Program-made: the position numbers and the translations under genes
Part shown: one piece after another, positions 17,264-24,647 of the stretch
How the letters are laid out: every line of letters begins with the position of its first letter
Numbering within the stretch: the first letter of the stretch is position 1
Assembly: GCF_001261775.1 (NCBI RefSeq)
Contig: NZ_LN868535.1
Coordinates: 418,148 to 482,147, forward strand
Direction of reading: 5' to 3'
Source of the DNA: Anaeromassilibacillus senegalensis
GTDB lineage: Bacteria; Bacillota; Clostridia; Oscillospirales; Acutalibacteraceae
DNA: 64,000 bases
Notes under the pieces: model-generated
What the model saw: the letters and a program-made list of their open reading frames with translations, nothing else
The model's database searches: none
Told to the model about the DNA's origin: nothing

Positions 17264-18571
17264 TTACGGCGTATTGGCCGCAACGGCTTCAAGCTGTATG
17301 CGGTCGTATTCCGCCGCCGCTTCCTCCGGCGTCGCCCCGCCGATGATATCCAGGCACAGCTGCCGGGTCGTTCCCCAATAATCGAAGCAGAGCGTCATAT
17401 CCTCAATGGGGATCTGCCCCGGGGAACAGGTGTCGTCATAAAGTTCCTGAAGCCTGGGATTCCGGTCATATTCCTCATTCTGGAAGACCGGCATGATCCC
17501 GCCTGCGTCTTTGTTCAGCTCGTCCTTTTTATGTGTGGTCAAATACGCCAATACCTTCAGGGCCTCCGCCACATGCTGCCCCTTGGCGTTGACACAGATG
17601 CGGGTACTGATGGAAGGCAGGCTCACCGTGCCGTCCGGCAGGGCGGGAATCCCCTGCATGAGATACTCCATGTTTGGGGCCTCCCGCTCTATGTCGATTT
17701 CCTTTCCGGCTGGAAATACGATGAAAGCCGTTTTCTCGTCCCTGAAAGCCTCCCAGTCGCTGGTATTGGCCCTGATAGCATCCACACCCTCCACCGTCAG
17801 GCCGTCTCCGTAGTATCCCTTGTCCACCAGTTCTTTAAAGAAACGAAACCCTTCCAGCATATATTTGCTGATCCGGATGCTGCCGTCGTTGAGCCCTGCG
17901 AGAATTTCCTCGTGATTCTCCGCCTGATAAACGGGGTAGAGGCCCCGGGCCATCGCAAATACCGTCATGGCATACCAACGGTTGATGCTGATGGGCGTCA
18001 CGCCGTTTTTCTTGAGGACCTCGCAGCAGTGTAAAAACGCCTCCGCATTTTTGGGAGGCTCCAGCCCATACCGGTGCAAAAGCCCTGCGTTGACATAAAG
18101 GCCGTAAGCCGTCATTTTAGTGGGGAGACAGTAGGCCGTTCCATTTACCATGGCCTGCCGCCTGGCGGACTCATTCAACTCCTGAAAGACCGCCTGTTCC
18201 GAAAGGTCATAAAAATATCCCTTGGCCTGGAGCTCTTTCACCGTATCCGCGTTGACCACAAACAGGTCCACTTCTTTTCCATTGTCCAGCCGGTTTTTCA
18301 GCGCCTCGTTATAGCCTTCCGCGGTGGAAAGCCCGCTGACCCGGACCTCAACGGCCTCGCTCTGGGCGTTATAGTCGGCAATCAAATCCCGGTAAAGGCT
18401 GGCGCTGGAGGACTCAAAGCCCTCGATCGTAGTAAACAGATTGATCAATATCTTGTCCGGCCTCTGAGAGACCAGCTGCATGTCATTGGAATGTCCGCCA
18501 ATACCGCAGCTGGTCAAAAGCACCCCTGCCAGGGAAAACAGCAGCAACAGGCAAACAAAAGGTTTTTTCAT
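17264..18571 (-). CDS. Lipoprotein extracellular solute-binding protein (sensor partner)
   Basis: 435 residues. A lipoprotein signal peptide with lipobox LLTSC (Cys22). The rest matches family-1 extracellular (sugar-type) solute-binding proteins: KILINLFTTIEGFESSSASLYRDLIADYNAQSEAVEVRVSGL, ...KNRLDNGKEVDLFVVNADTVKELQAKGYFYDLSE, ...GTAYCLPTKMTAYGLYVNAGLLHRYGLEPPKNAEAFLHCCEVLKKNGVTPI. Such proteins normally feed an ABC permease, but none is present here; the only partner is the hybrid kinase 21 bases downstream. I infer a sensing role, binding an oligosaccharide-like ligand outside the membrane and signalling through the kinase. Confidence 0.88.
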   Translation of the reverse strand: MKKPFVCLLLLFSLAGVLLTSCGIGGHSNDMQLVSQRPDKILINLFTTIEGFESSSASLYRDLIADYNAQSEAVEVRVSGLSTAEGYNEALKNRLDNGKEVDLFVVNADTVKELQAKGYFYDLSEQAVFQELNESARRQAMVNGTAYCLPTKMTAYGLYVNAGLLHRYGLEPPKNAEAFLHCCEVLKKNGVTPISINRWYAMTVFAMARGLYPVYQAENHEEILAGLNDGSIRISKYMLEGFRFFKELVDKGYYGDGLTVEGVDAIRANTSDWEAFRDEKTAFIVFPAGKEIDIEREAPNMEYLMQGIPALPDGTVSLPSISTRICVNAKGQHVAEALKVLAYLTTHKKDELNKDAGGIMPVFQNEEYDRNPRLQELYDDTCSPGQIPIEDMTLCFDYWGTTRQLCLDIIGGATPEEAAAEYDRIQLEAVAANTP

Positions 18572-18608
18572 CGTTTCTCCCTCTCAGCAAAAGGCTTTTA
18601 CGGAAAAC

Positions 18609-18628
18609 GAAGGCGCCTTGGCGCCTTC
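18609..18628 (-). promoter_or_regulatory. Leader hairpin ahead of the solute-binding protein gene
   Basis: GAAGGCGCC and GGCGCCTTC form a tight stem between promoter and gene, followed on the minus strand by GTTTTCC. It could be a weak attenuator. Confidence 0.4.
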
Positions 18629-18693
18629 GCACCGGGTTGCTTCTTTATAAAGCGACGGCAAACTGAAATTTTGATCACATACCAATGAATTAA

Positions 18694-18722
18694 ATTATAA
18701 CAAATCCGAAGAGAGAGCGCAA
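18694..18722 (-). promoter_or_regulatory. Sigma-A promoter of the SBP-sensor kinase operon
   Basis: Minus strand: TTGCGC (18722-18717), a 17-bp spacer and TATAAT (18699-18694), about 120 bases upstream of the ATG. From here to 18998 I see no gene: open frames on either strand lack a ribosome-binding site and resemble nothing I know. Confidence 0.65.
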
Positions 18723-18998
18723 CAAACGAAGGGAATTTGTCGAAGAAGCAGCGTGCCGCATGGCGGTATAAGCCCGTACCCTTTTAAAAAGGGACGCTAT
18801 CATGAAAGATGGCCCGGAGTTGCACCGGCGCTGCGGATGCACCCTGCGGGCCGGGCGGTATCCAGAGAGGCCAAACACGGGCCGGACGTATTTCCAGCGG
18901 CACGCACCAAAACAAAGCTGCTGGAGCCTACACTGCACGGACAGCGAAATGATCCGCCGGTATTTACAGCCGCTTGGGCGGCGGAACGGATTCCCACA

Positions 18999-19032
18999 CA
19001 AAAACGGCCTCCAAGGAAGCTCCTCGGAGGCC
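18999..19032 (-). terminator. Terminator of the NhaC-family antiporter gene
   Basis: GGAGGCC at 19026-19032 and GGCCTCC at 19006-19012 pair on the transcript, followed on the minus strand by GTTTTTG (A run at 19000-19004). Confidence 0.7.
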
Positions 19033-19068
19033 GCCGCTTATATATCGCAGATTTTCAAATTTGCAGCA

Positions 19069-20622
19069 TCAGGAAGCGTCCGCCGCCTTTGACGCTTTCG
19101 CCTTCTTCATGCTCAGGCGATGGAGAACCACCAATGCGCCCACCAGGAGCAAAATGCCGCTGCCAAGCGTCAGCCAGACGTTCGCACCGCTCAAACCGGC
19201 TACCAGATAGCCGACAAAGCAGCAGCACGCCACAACAATACAATACGGGAGCTGCGTGGACACATGCTGGATGTGGTTGCAGCCCGCGCCCGTGGAGGAC
19301 AGGATGGTCGTGTCCGAAATCGGGGAGCAGTGGTCGCCGAAGACGCTGCCCGCCAGCGTCGCGGAGAGCGCCACCACCAGAAGCTCCGGCGCGATTGCCA
19401 CGCAGGTGGGGACGACAATCGGGATCAGGATGCCGAAGGTGCCCCACGCGGTACCCATGGAGAAGCTCAGGAACGCCGCCACAGCAAAGATGATCGCCGG
19501 AAGCAGGGCCGCCGGCAAGGCGCTGCCCGCCACCATGTCCTTGACGAACTCGCCGGTCATGAGCAGGTCGCGGCACACGCCGCTGATGGTCCACGCCAAG
19601 GTCAGGATGATAAACGCCGGAACCATGGATTTTACGCCCATGGTGATGCCCGCCATAAAGTCGCGGAACTTCACCACACGGCGCGGGACAAACAGCAGGA
19701 ACGCCACAACCAGCGCCGCAAAGCCGCCCAGCACCAGGGCCTCCGCCGCGACGCAGTTGCCGAACGCCGCGCCGATGGAATGATACGCCGGGTCGTCGCC
19801 CCAGAATCCGCCGTTGTACAGCATCGCCAGAATAGAAAAGACGATCAGCGCGAAGATCGGGATCAGCATGTCGAACACACGGCCCTTCTCGTTGACGGGC
19901 ATGGCGTCCGCTTCCTCTTTATCGATCGCACCCAGATCGCCCGCCTCCGCGGCTTCCTCCACACGCTCCATCGGGCCGAAGTCCAGATTGACAAAGCAGA
20001 GCAGGAAAACCATCAGGATGCTCAGAATCGCATACAGGTTGTACGGGATCGTAGCGACAAACGCCGCAATATCGCTCTCAAATTCCCCGGTGATCGCCAG
20101 GTTGGAGCCGACCGCCGCCGCCCAGCTGGAAATCGGGGCAATGATGCAGATCGGCGCGGCCGTGGCATCGATGATGTATGCCAGCTTTGCCCTGGAAATA
20201 TGGTACTTGTCGGTGACCGGCTTCATCACCGTGCCGACGGTCAGGCAGTTAAAATAGTCGTCGATGAAGATCAGGGAACCCAGAACGCCCGTCGCCACCA
20301 TGGCGCTGCGCTTGGATTTGAGCTTGTTGCCGGCCCAGCGCCCATACGCCTGGGAGCCGCCGGCCATATTGACCACCGCGACCAGCGCGCCCAGCAGGGC
20401 GAGGAACAGAATGATGTTGATGTCCACACGGTTCGCCATGAGTTTGAACGCATAATCGACGGTTCCCACCACCGGGTTTCCGCCGCTCATGCAGGCATAG
20501 ATCAGCGTTCCGGACAGAATGCCGATCATCAGCGAGGAAATGACCTCCTTGGTCATCAGGGCCAATGCGATTGCAATGATGGGCGGCACAATCGAAAGCC
20601 AGCCCGCGTAAATTGGATCCAT
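19069..20622 (-). CDS. NhaC-family Na+/H+ antiporter
   Basis: 517 residues with about 11-12 hydrophobic segments. GGAGG lies 9 bases before the ATG. MDPIYAGWLSIVPPIIAIALALMTKEVISSLMIGILSGTLIYA, GSLIFIDDYFNCLTVGTVMKPVTDKYHISRAKLAYIIDATAAPICIIAPISSWAA and SFSMGTAWGTFGILIPIVVPTCVAI...GSVFGDHCSPISDTTILSSTGAGCNH are classic NhaC-superfamily signatures. Members exchange cytoplasmic Na+ (or amino-acid-type substrates such as malate/lactate in MleN) for protons. The substrate cannot be told from sequence alone. Transcribed alone; the HTH regulator gene upstream on the same strand is a candidate controller. Confidence 0.9.
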   Translation of the reverse strand: MDPIYAGWLSIVPPIIAIALALMTKEVISSLMIGILSGTLIYACMSGGNPVVGTVDYAFKLMANRVDINIILFLALLGALVAVVNMAGGSQAYGRWAGNKLKSKRSAMVATGVLGSLIFIDDYFNCLTVGTVMKPVTDKYHISRAKLAYIIDATAAPICIIAPISSWAAAVGSNLAITGEFESDIAAFVATIPYNLYAILSILMVFLLCFVNLDFGPMERVEEAAEAGDLGAIDKEEADAMPVNEKGRVFDMLIPIFALIVFSILAMLYNGGFWGDDPAYHSIGAAFGNCVAAEALVLGGFAALVVAFLLFVPRRVVKFRDFMAGITMGVKSMVPAFIILTLAWTISGVCRDLLMTGEFVKDMVAGSALPAALLPAIIFAVAAFLSFSMGTAWGTFGILIPIVVPTCVAIAPELLVVALSATLAGSVFGDHCSPISDTTILSSTGAGCNHIQHVSTQLPYCIVVACCCFVGYLVAGLSGANVWLTLGSGILLLVGALVVLHRLSMKKAKASKAADAS

Positions 20623-20643
20623 GGACTCTTCCCCTCCAAATTC

Positions 20644-20674
20644 AGGCCCGCGGCGGTCCGCGCGGCCCTTTTTT
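20644..20674 (+). terminator. Terminator-like hairpin pointing away from nhaC
   Basis: GGCCCGCGGCGG and the matching CCGCGCGGCC segment (imperfect) followed by CTTTTTTCC on the plus strand. It lies between the antiporter promoter and start codon, so on the minus strand it would be a leader structure. Its role is unclear. Confidence 0.35.
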
Positions 20675-20677
20675 CCT

Positions 20678-20707
20678 ATTTTACCGGACTAAAGCGGGGA
20701 AAGTCAA
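20678..20707 (-). promoter_or_regulatory. Sigma-A promoter of the NhaC-family gene
   Basis: Minus strand: TTGACT (20707-20702), an 18-bp spacer and TAAAAT (20683-20678). Confidence 0.6.
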
Positions 20708-20767
20708 TAAATTTTGACAATTTTTTCATAATTTATTCATATTTTTGGGAAATGTTGCGAAATTAAA

Positions 20768-22219
20768 TCAAAATTGAGATTTTAAAACCTCCATTTTCCG
20801 CTGGAGGATCGCGCGCGTCTCCTCTTGGGTGTATGTGCCGCCGCTCTTTTCCAGGAAGGCCAGCAGGTCCTTAAAGCAATAGGAGAGGGATTTTTCGCGC
20901 AGGGTAAACGATGCGTACGCATTGGGATGGTGCTCCTGTATGAGATGCACCGCGCCGTCGCGGTAGACCACCGCCTCCAACCCGATGGAAAGCCGCGGCA
21001 TACCGGGGCGGTACATCAGGTGGACGCGGGAATCGTTCCACATCGTGTCATACCGGCGCAGAAGCTCGTAACGGTCGCGGACCTGCAGCGGCGCGCAGTC
21101 AAACTCCGGAATCTGCCAGAAACGGCCGGTGTTGCAGAAATAGTCCAGGCCCTCCAACGTGAAATAGTCAATCTGGATACTGCGCTTGCTCCATTCCTCG
21201 TTCTGTCCGCAAATATACTCCATGAGCTGGTCCATCAGTGCGCCGATGCCGGGCAGGTTCCAATTGACGTTTCGCTCCAATATGTCCCGCGTCAGATAGG
21301 GAACCAGGCACGGCTCCGCGGAAATACTGTACCGCGGCGGCTCCCTGCTTGGAGCAATCTGCCCGTCAAACGCCAAATTTTCCGCCGCCGTATGGATTTT
21401 ACCGCACAGCGGCTGCGTTTTTGTCACGGCCTCCGCAAACAGCTTTTGAAAAAACGCGACCTGTTCCTTCCCCCGGTGGCAGAGCGCGTACTCCAGCCGG
21501 CTGGAAATCTGGATGGCACTGCCCCCGGCGACCACCAGATAGGGCAGCAGGTTGTTGTTGGAAAAATGGGCGTGCACGTTGTCGTAATAGTAGTACGGCA
21601 CATAGGCGCAGCCGGCACCGGCCGCCTGCATGGCCGCGCGCAGGCAGCGCAGGTTGTACCGGTTGTCTCCGTTTTTTTCCGTCCCCTCCAGGCAGAGGAT
21701 GTGCCGGATCGTACAGGTTCCCTTTTTGGGTGCCAGCTCCGGCAGCGCCTGGAACAGGGAATCGTATTCCGGCTGTACCATCAGCAGGATTTCGCCGTTC
21801 TTCTGTTCCATCTCCGTCCGGATGGCGGACAGTACCGCGTGGTTGACCCCCAGGCTTCCATACAGCGGCCCTTCCGGAACCGAACCCCATTGCGCCAGCT
21901 CCGGAAGAACGGCGGAATCGGATTCTTCCGCGGACGCGACCCGAAAGGAACTGAGGAATTCCGACGTGCAGCTTCTGCGCAGGTATTCCTCCTCGCCCAT
22001 ATCGGCGATGTTGAAGCAAGCCGTCAGTTCCGCCTGTTCCTCGGGACTGAGCCGCAGCCCCTCCGCCAGCTGGCGGAATGCTTCCACGGGAATCTTCCGG
22101 TCTCCGCTGACGTATTTGTAGAGCGTTGCACGGTCGATCCTACAGAGGGTTGCCAGTGCATACATCTTGATCTGCTTTTTCTGGATGATCTCTTTTAATT
22201 TCTCCGACAGCATAGACAT
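20768..22219 (-). CDS. HTH transcriptional regulator with large uncharacterised C-terminal region
   Basis: 483 residues from the ATG at 22219, which has AAGGAGG 8 bases upstream; the frame is open further up but lacks a site. An XRE-type HTH lies at residues about 3-60 (LSEKLKEIIQKKQIKMYALATLCRIDRATLYKYVSGDRKIPVEAFRQLAEGLRLSPEEQAEL). The remaining 420 residues have no membrane segment or motif that I recognise; they may sense a ligand. Clostridial proteins of this architecture exist but I cannot name a family. Divergent from the membrane protein gene at 22386, sharing a 166-base intergenic region, and upstream of nhaC on the same strand. Confidence 0.75.
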   Translation of the reverse strand: MSMLSEKLKEIIQKKQIKMYALATLCRIDRATLYKYVSGDRKIPVEAFRQLAEGLRLSPEEQAELTACFNIADMGEEEYLRRSCTSEFLSSFRVASAEESDSAVLPELAQWGSVPEGPLYGSLGVNHAVLSAIRTEMEQKNGEILLMVQPEYDSLFQALPELAPKKGTCTIRHILCLEGTEKNGDNRYNLRCLRAAMQAAGAGCAYVPYYYYDNVHAHFSNNNLLPYLVVAGGSAIQISSRLEYALCHRGKEQVAFFQKLFAEAVTKTQPLCGKIHTAAENLAFDGQIAPSREPPRYSISAEPCLVPYLTRDILERNVNWNLPGIGALMDQLMEYICGQNEEWSKRSIQIDYFTLEGLDYFCNTGRFWQIPEFDCAPLQVRDRYELLRRYDTMWNDSRVHLMYRPGMPRLSIGLEAVVYRDGAVHLIQEHHPNAYASFTLREKSLSYCFKDLLAFLEKSGGTYTQEETRAILQRKMEVLKSQF

Positions 22220-22385
22220 TGTGAACGCCTCCTTCCTCACCCTCATTTTAACATTCTTCAATCCTATTTTAACAGCTTTTATTTCTTTTGGGCCGACGGG
22301 TGCATTTTTTTCGCAAACGTGCTATGATTTGGGAGTATCCGACGCAGACTTTCCCCATACTATTCCCAGAGAAGGAGCGAAAACA

Positions 22386-24047
22386 TTGAGTAAGAAAAAA
22401 AGAGTGATCTGGAATATCCTGCTCGCCGTGCTGTTTGCCGGCTGGGTCTTTGCTACAAACCCGAATCTGAACCCGCTCTATCCGGACGGCGCATTCATCT
22501 GGCTGGCACTGTTCAGCTGCTATCTGGCGCTGAACTTCATCATCGGCCTCGGCGGCCTGCATATGGAGCAAAACGCAAACGGCGTGCCCGTGGTCCGCAT
22601 CGGCCACGACGCGCACGGAACCAAACGCACGCTCAAGGTGCTGGCGGTGCTGTGGGGCCTGTTTGTCCTGCTGAACCTGGCCTCCACGGTGATCGTCAAT
22701 TACGGCGCGTACCGCGACCAGCTCGGCACGCCGGAGAAGGCGCAGTTTACCGACACGGTGCAGCCCATCTCGCAGGACCAGCTGCCCATCGTAGACAAAG
22801 CGCTGGCGCGGGAGCTGGCGGATAAGAAGCTGGGAGAGAACCCGGGCCTGGGCAGTCAGGTGGTGCTGGGCGAACCGGTGATCCAGCAGGTGCAGGGCAA
22901 GCTGCTCTGGGCCGTGCCGCTGGAGCATTCCGGCTTTTTCAAATGGCTGAACAACATGGACGGTTCCGCGGGCTACATTGTCGTATCCGCGACGGACGTC
23001 AACGACGTCACGCTGGTGGACGACTACAAGATCAAATACCAGGCGGGCGCGTACCTGCTGGACAATCTGGACCGCCATGTGCGTCTCGCGGGCGGCGGGA
23101 TGTTCCGCGGCGTGACGGACTACTCCTTTGAACTGGACGACAGCGGCCGCCCGTTCTGGGTTGTCACCACCTATAAAAACAACTGGCTGTTCGCCCTGCC
23201 GGAGGCCAACGGCATCATCACGGTGGACGCGCAGACCGGCGCGGCATCCTCCTACGGCATGGACGAAATCCCGGAGTGGGTGGACCGCGTCCAGCCGGAA
23301 AGCTTCATCACCACGCAGATTGCCAACCAGGGCGAATACGTCCACGGCTTCCTCAACTTTTCCAATCAGGATAAATTCAAGCCCAGCGCGGGCCATATCA
23401 TCGTCTACAACGACGGCGACTGCTACCTCTTCACCGGTCTGACGAGCGTCGGCTCCGACGAATCCGCCATTGGGTTCATGATGGTCAACATGGTGACCAA
23501 GGAGACAAAGCTTTACCAGATGAGCGGCGCGACGGAGTCCGCCGCGATGAGCTCCGCGCAGGGCAAGGTACAGCAGTACGGCTACCAGGCGGCGTTTCCA
23601 ATGATCATTAACCTGGACGGCCAGCCGACGTATTTCATGACGCTCAAGGACAACGCGGGCCTGATCAAGCAGTACGCGTTCGTCTCCGTCGCCACGTACA
23701 CCAACGTCGGCACGGGCGAGTCCATCAGCGCGGCCCTGCGCAACTACCGCCAGACCCTGCGGGAAAACAACAGCGGCAAGGTGGACACCAGCGTGGGGGA
23801 CGAAGCCGTCACCGGCACGGTGCTCCGCATCGCGGGCGAAGCGCTGGGGGATACCATCACCTATCGCGTCATTTTGGAGAATGAACCGCATCTGATCTTC
23901 ACTGTCCCATACGACATGAGCGCGGAGCTGTCCCTCACACAGCCCGGCGACCGCGTAAAGCTGCGGTATCTGCCGAGCGGGAACGGCGTCTGCACCGCGA
24001 CGGAGTTCGACAATCTGGAGTTTACCCAGGAGGGGACAGGAGAATAA
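22386..24047 (+). CDS. Conserved membrane protein of unknown function, three N-terminal TM segments
   Basis: 553 residues from TTG at 22386, preceded by AGAAGGAG. Hydrophobic segments lie at about 7-23, 37-58 and 81-106, then about 445 residues of mixed alpha/beta sequence without further obvious membrane spans. Notable stretches are SGFFKWLNNMDGSAGYIVVSATDVNDVTLVDDYKIKYQ, NWLFALPEANGIITVDAQTGAASSYGMDEIPEWVDRV and a C-terminal part that resembles an OB-like fold (VTGTVLRIAGEALGDTITYRVILENEPHLIFTVPYD). I do not recognise the family. It is a single gene with a strong terminator; an extended -10 (TGCTATGAT, 22320-22328) may be its promoter. Confidence 0.8.
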   Translation: MSKKKRVIWNILLAVLFAGWVFATNPNLNPLYPDGAFIWLALFSCYLALNFIIGLGGLHMEQNANGVPVVRIGHDAHGTKRTLKVLAVLWGLFVLLNLASTVIVNYGAYRDQLGTPEKAQFTDTVQPISQDQLPIVDKALARELADKKLGENPGLGSQVVLGEPVIQQVQGKLLWAVPLEHSGFFKWLNNMDGSAGYIVVSATDVNDVTLVDDYKIKYQAGAYLLDNLDRHVRLAGGGMFRGVTDYSFELDDSGRPFWVVTTYKNNWLFALPEANGIITVDAQTGAASSYGMDEIPEWVDRVQPESFITTQIANQGEYVHGFLNFSNQDKFKPSAGHIIVYNDGDCYLFTGLTSVGSDESAIGFMMVNMVTKETKLYQMSGATESAAMSSAQGKVQQYGYQAAFPMIINLDGQPTYFMTLKDNAGLIKQYAFVSVATYTNVGTGESISAALRNYRQTLRENNSGKVDTSVGDEAVTGTVLRIAGEALGDTITYRVILENEPHLIFTVPYDMSAELSLTQPGDRVKLRYLPSGNGVCTATEFDNLEFTQEGTGE

Positions 24048-24127
24048 CCAAACGCAACGGAGCGGTCGCGTAATCCATTCGTAAAACAGGGCCGGCGCGT
24101 CACTCTCAGCAAATCCAAAACAATAAA

Positions 24128-24170
24128 ACACCCGCGCAATCCATGCAGGTTGGATTGCGCGGGTGTTTTT
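24128..24170 (+). terminator. Terminator of the three-TM membrane protein gene
   Basis: A perfect 16-bp stem, 24128-24143 with 24151-24166, a 7-base loop, and TTTTT at 24166-24170. Confidence 0.85.
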
Positions 24171-24325
24171 GTGGTTCCTGCAGCGTTTTTTTTACGCAAC
24201 CGCCTGATAATGATTTTAAAACAGGGGCTCCCGGTTAAAAAAATAACAAAAACAGTAATTATTCCCAACAAATACGACAAAAGTTTATGGGACCTTACAA
24301 AGTTCAATAAAAACGATAATACCTC

Positions 24326-24354
24326 TTGCTCTTGGTGGAAATCTCTGGTATACT
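24326..24354 (+). promoter_or_regulatory. Sigma-A promoter ahead of the c-di-GMP riboswitch
   Basis: TTGCTC at 24326-24331, a 17-bp spacer and TATACT at 24349-24354, about 55 bases before the aptamer. Confidence 0.65.
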
Positions 24355-24407
24355 GAGGCCAATCGATAACCTAGTGGATCACTCGAGTATCCAAACCGAA
24401 ACAATTT

Positions 24408-24490
24408 CATGTTTTGGCAAACCTGTCGAAAGGCAGGGACGCAAAGCCACGGGTCTAAGCCGATGAAGGTATGACAGCCGGTTGCAGCTT
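24408..24490 (+). promoter_or_regulatory. Cyclic-di-GMP-I (GEMM-I) riboswitch aptamer
   Basis: The aptamer hallmarks appear in order: GGCAAACC (24416-24423), a GAAA tetraloop, GGGACGCAAAGCC (24436-24448), then CACGGGTCTAAGCC, and a second arm closing near 24486. These are the conserved core and tetraloop-receptor elements of the GEMM-I class that binds cyclic di-GMP. It lies between a promoter and a terminator in the leader of the M60-type protease gene. Whether binding turns expression on or off cannot be decided without a fold. Confidence 0.9.
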
Positions 24491-24525
24491 TGAACGGGAT
24501 TTTTCCGTTCTGAGTTTTTAACTGA

Positions 24526-24571
24526 CGCTCTCAGACTGTCCATTTGCGGACCGGTATGAGGGTGTTTTTTT
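24526..24571 (+). terminator. Expression-platform terminator of the riboswitch
   Basis: CGCTCTCAGACTGTCC (24526-24541) pairs imperfectly with GGACCGGTATGAGGGTG (24548-24564), followed by seven T. A smaller hairpin (GAACGG/CCGTTC, 24492-24510) sits between aptamer and terminator and may be part of the switch. Confidence 0.65.
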
Positions 24572-24647
24572 ATTCCCAAAATCGCACGAATGGGGCAGAT
24601 CGCCGCCCCTTCCGCGTGCAAACTGAAGAGAAATGGAGAGAAAAGAG

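Noticed and set aside
18690-19068. Plus- and minus-strand frames between the SBP operon and nhaC
   Set aside because: No starts with ribosome sites; the DNA holds the SBP promoter and the nhaC terminator only.
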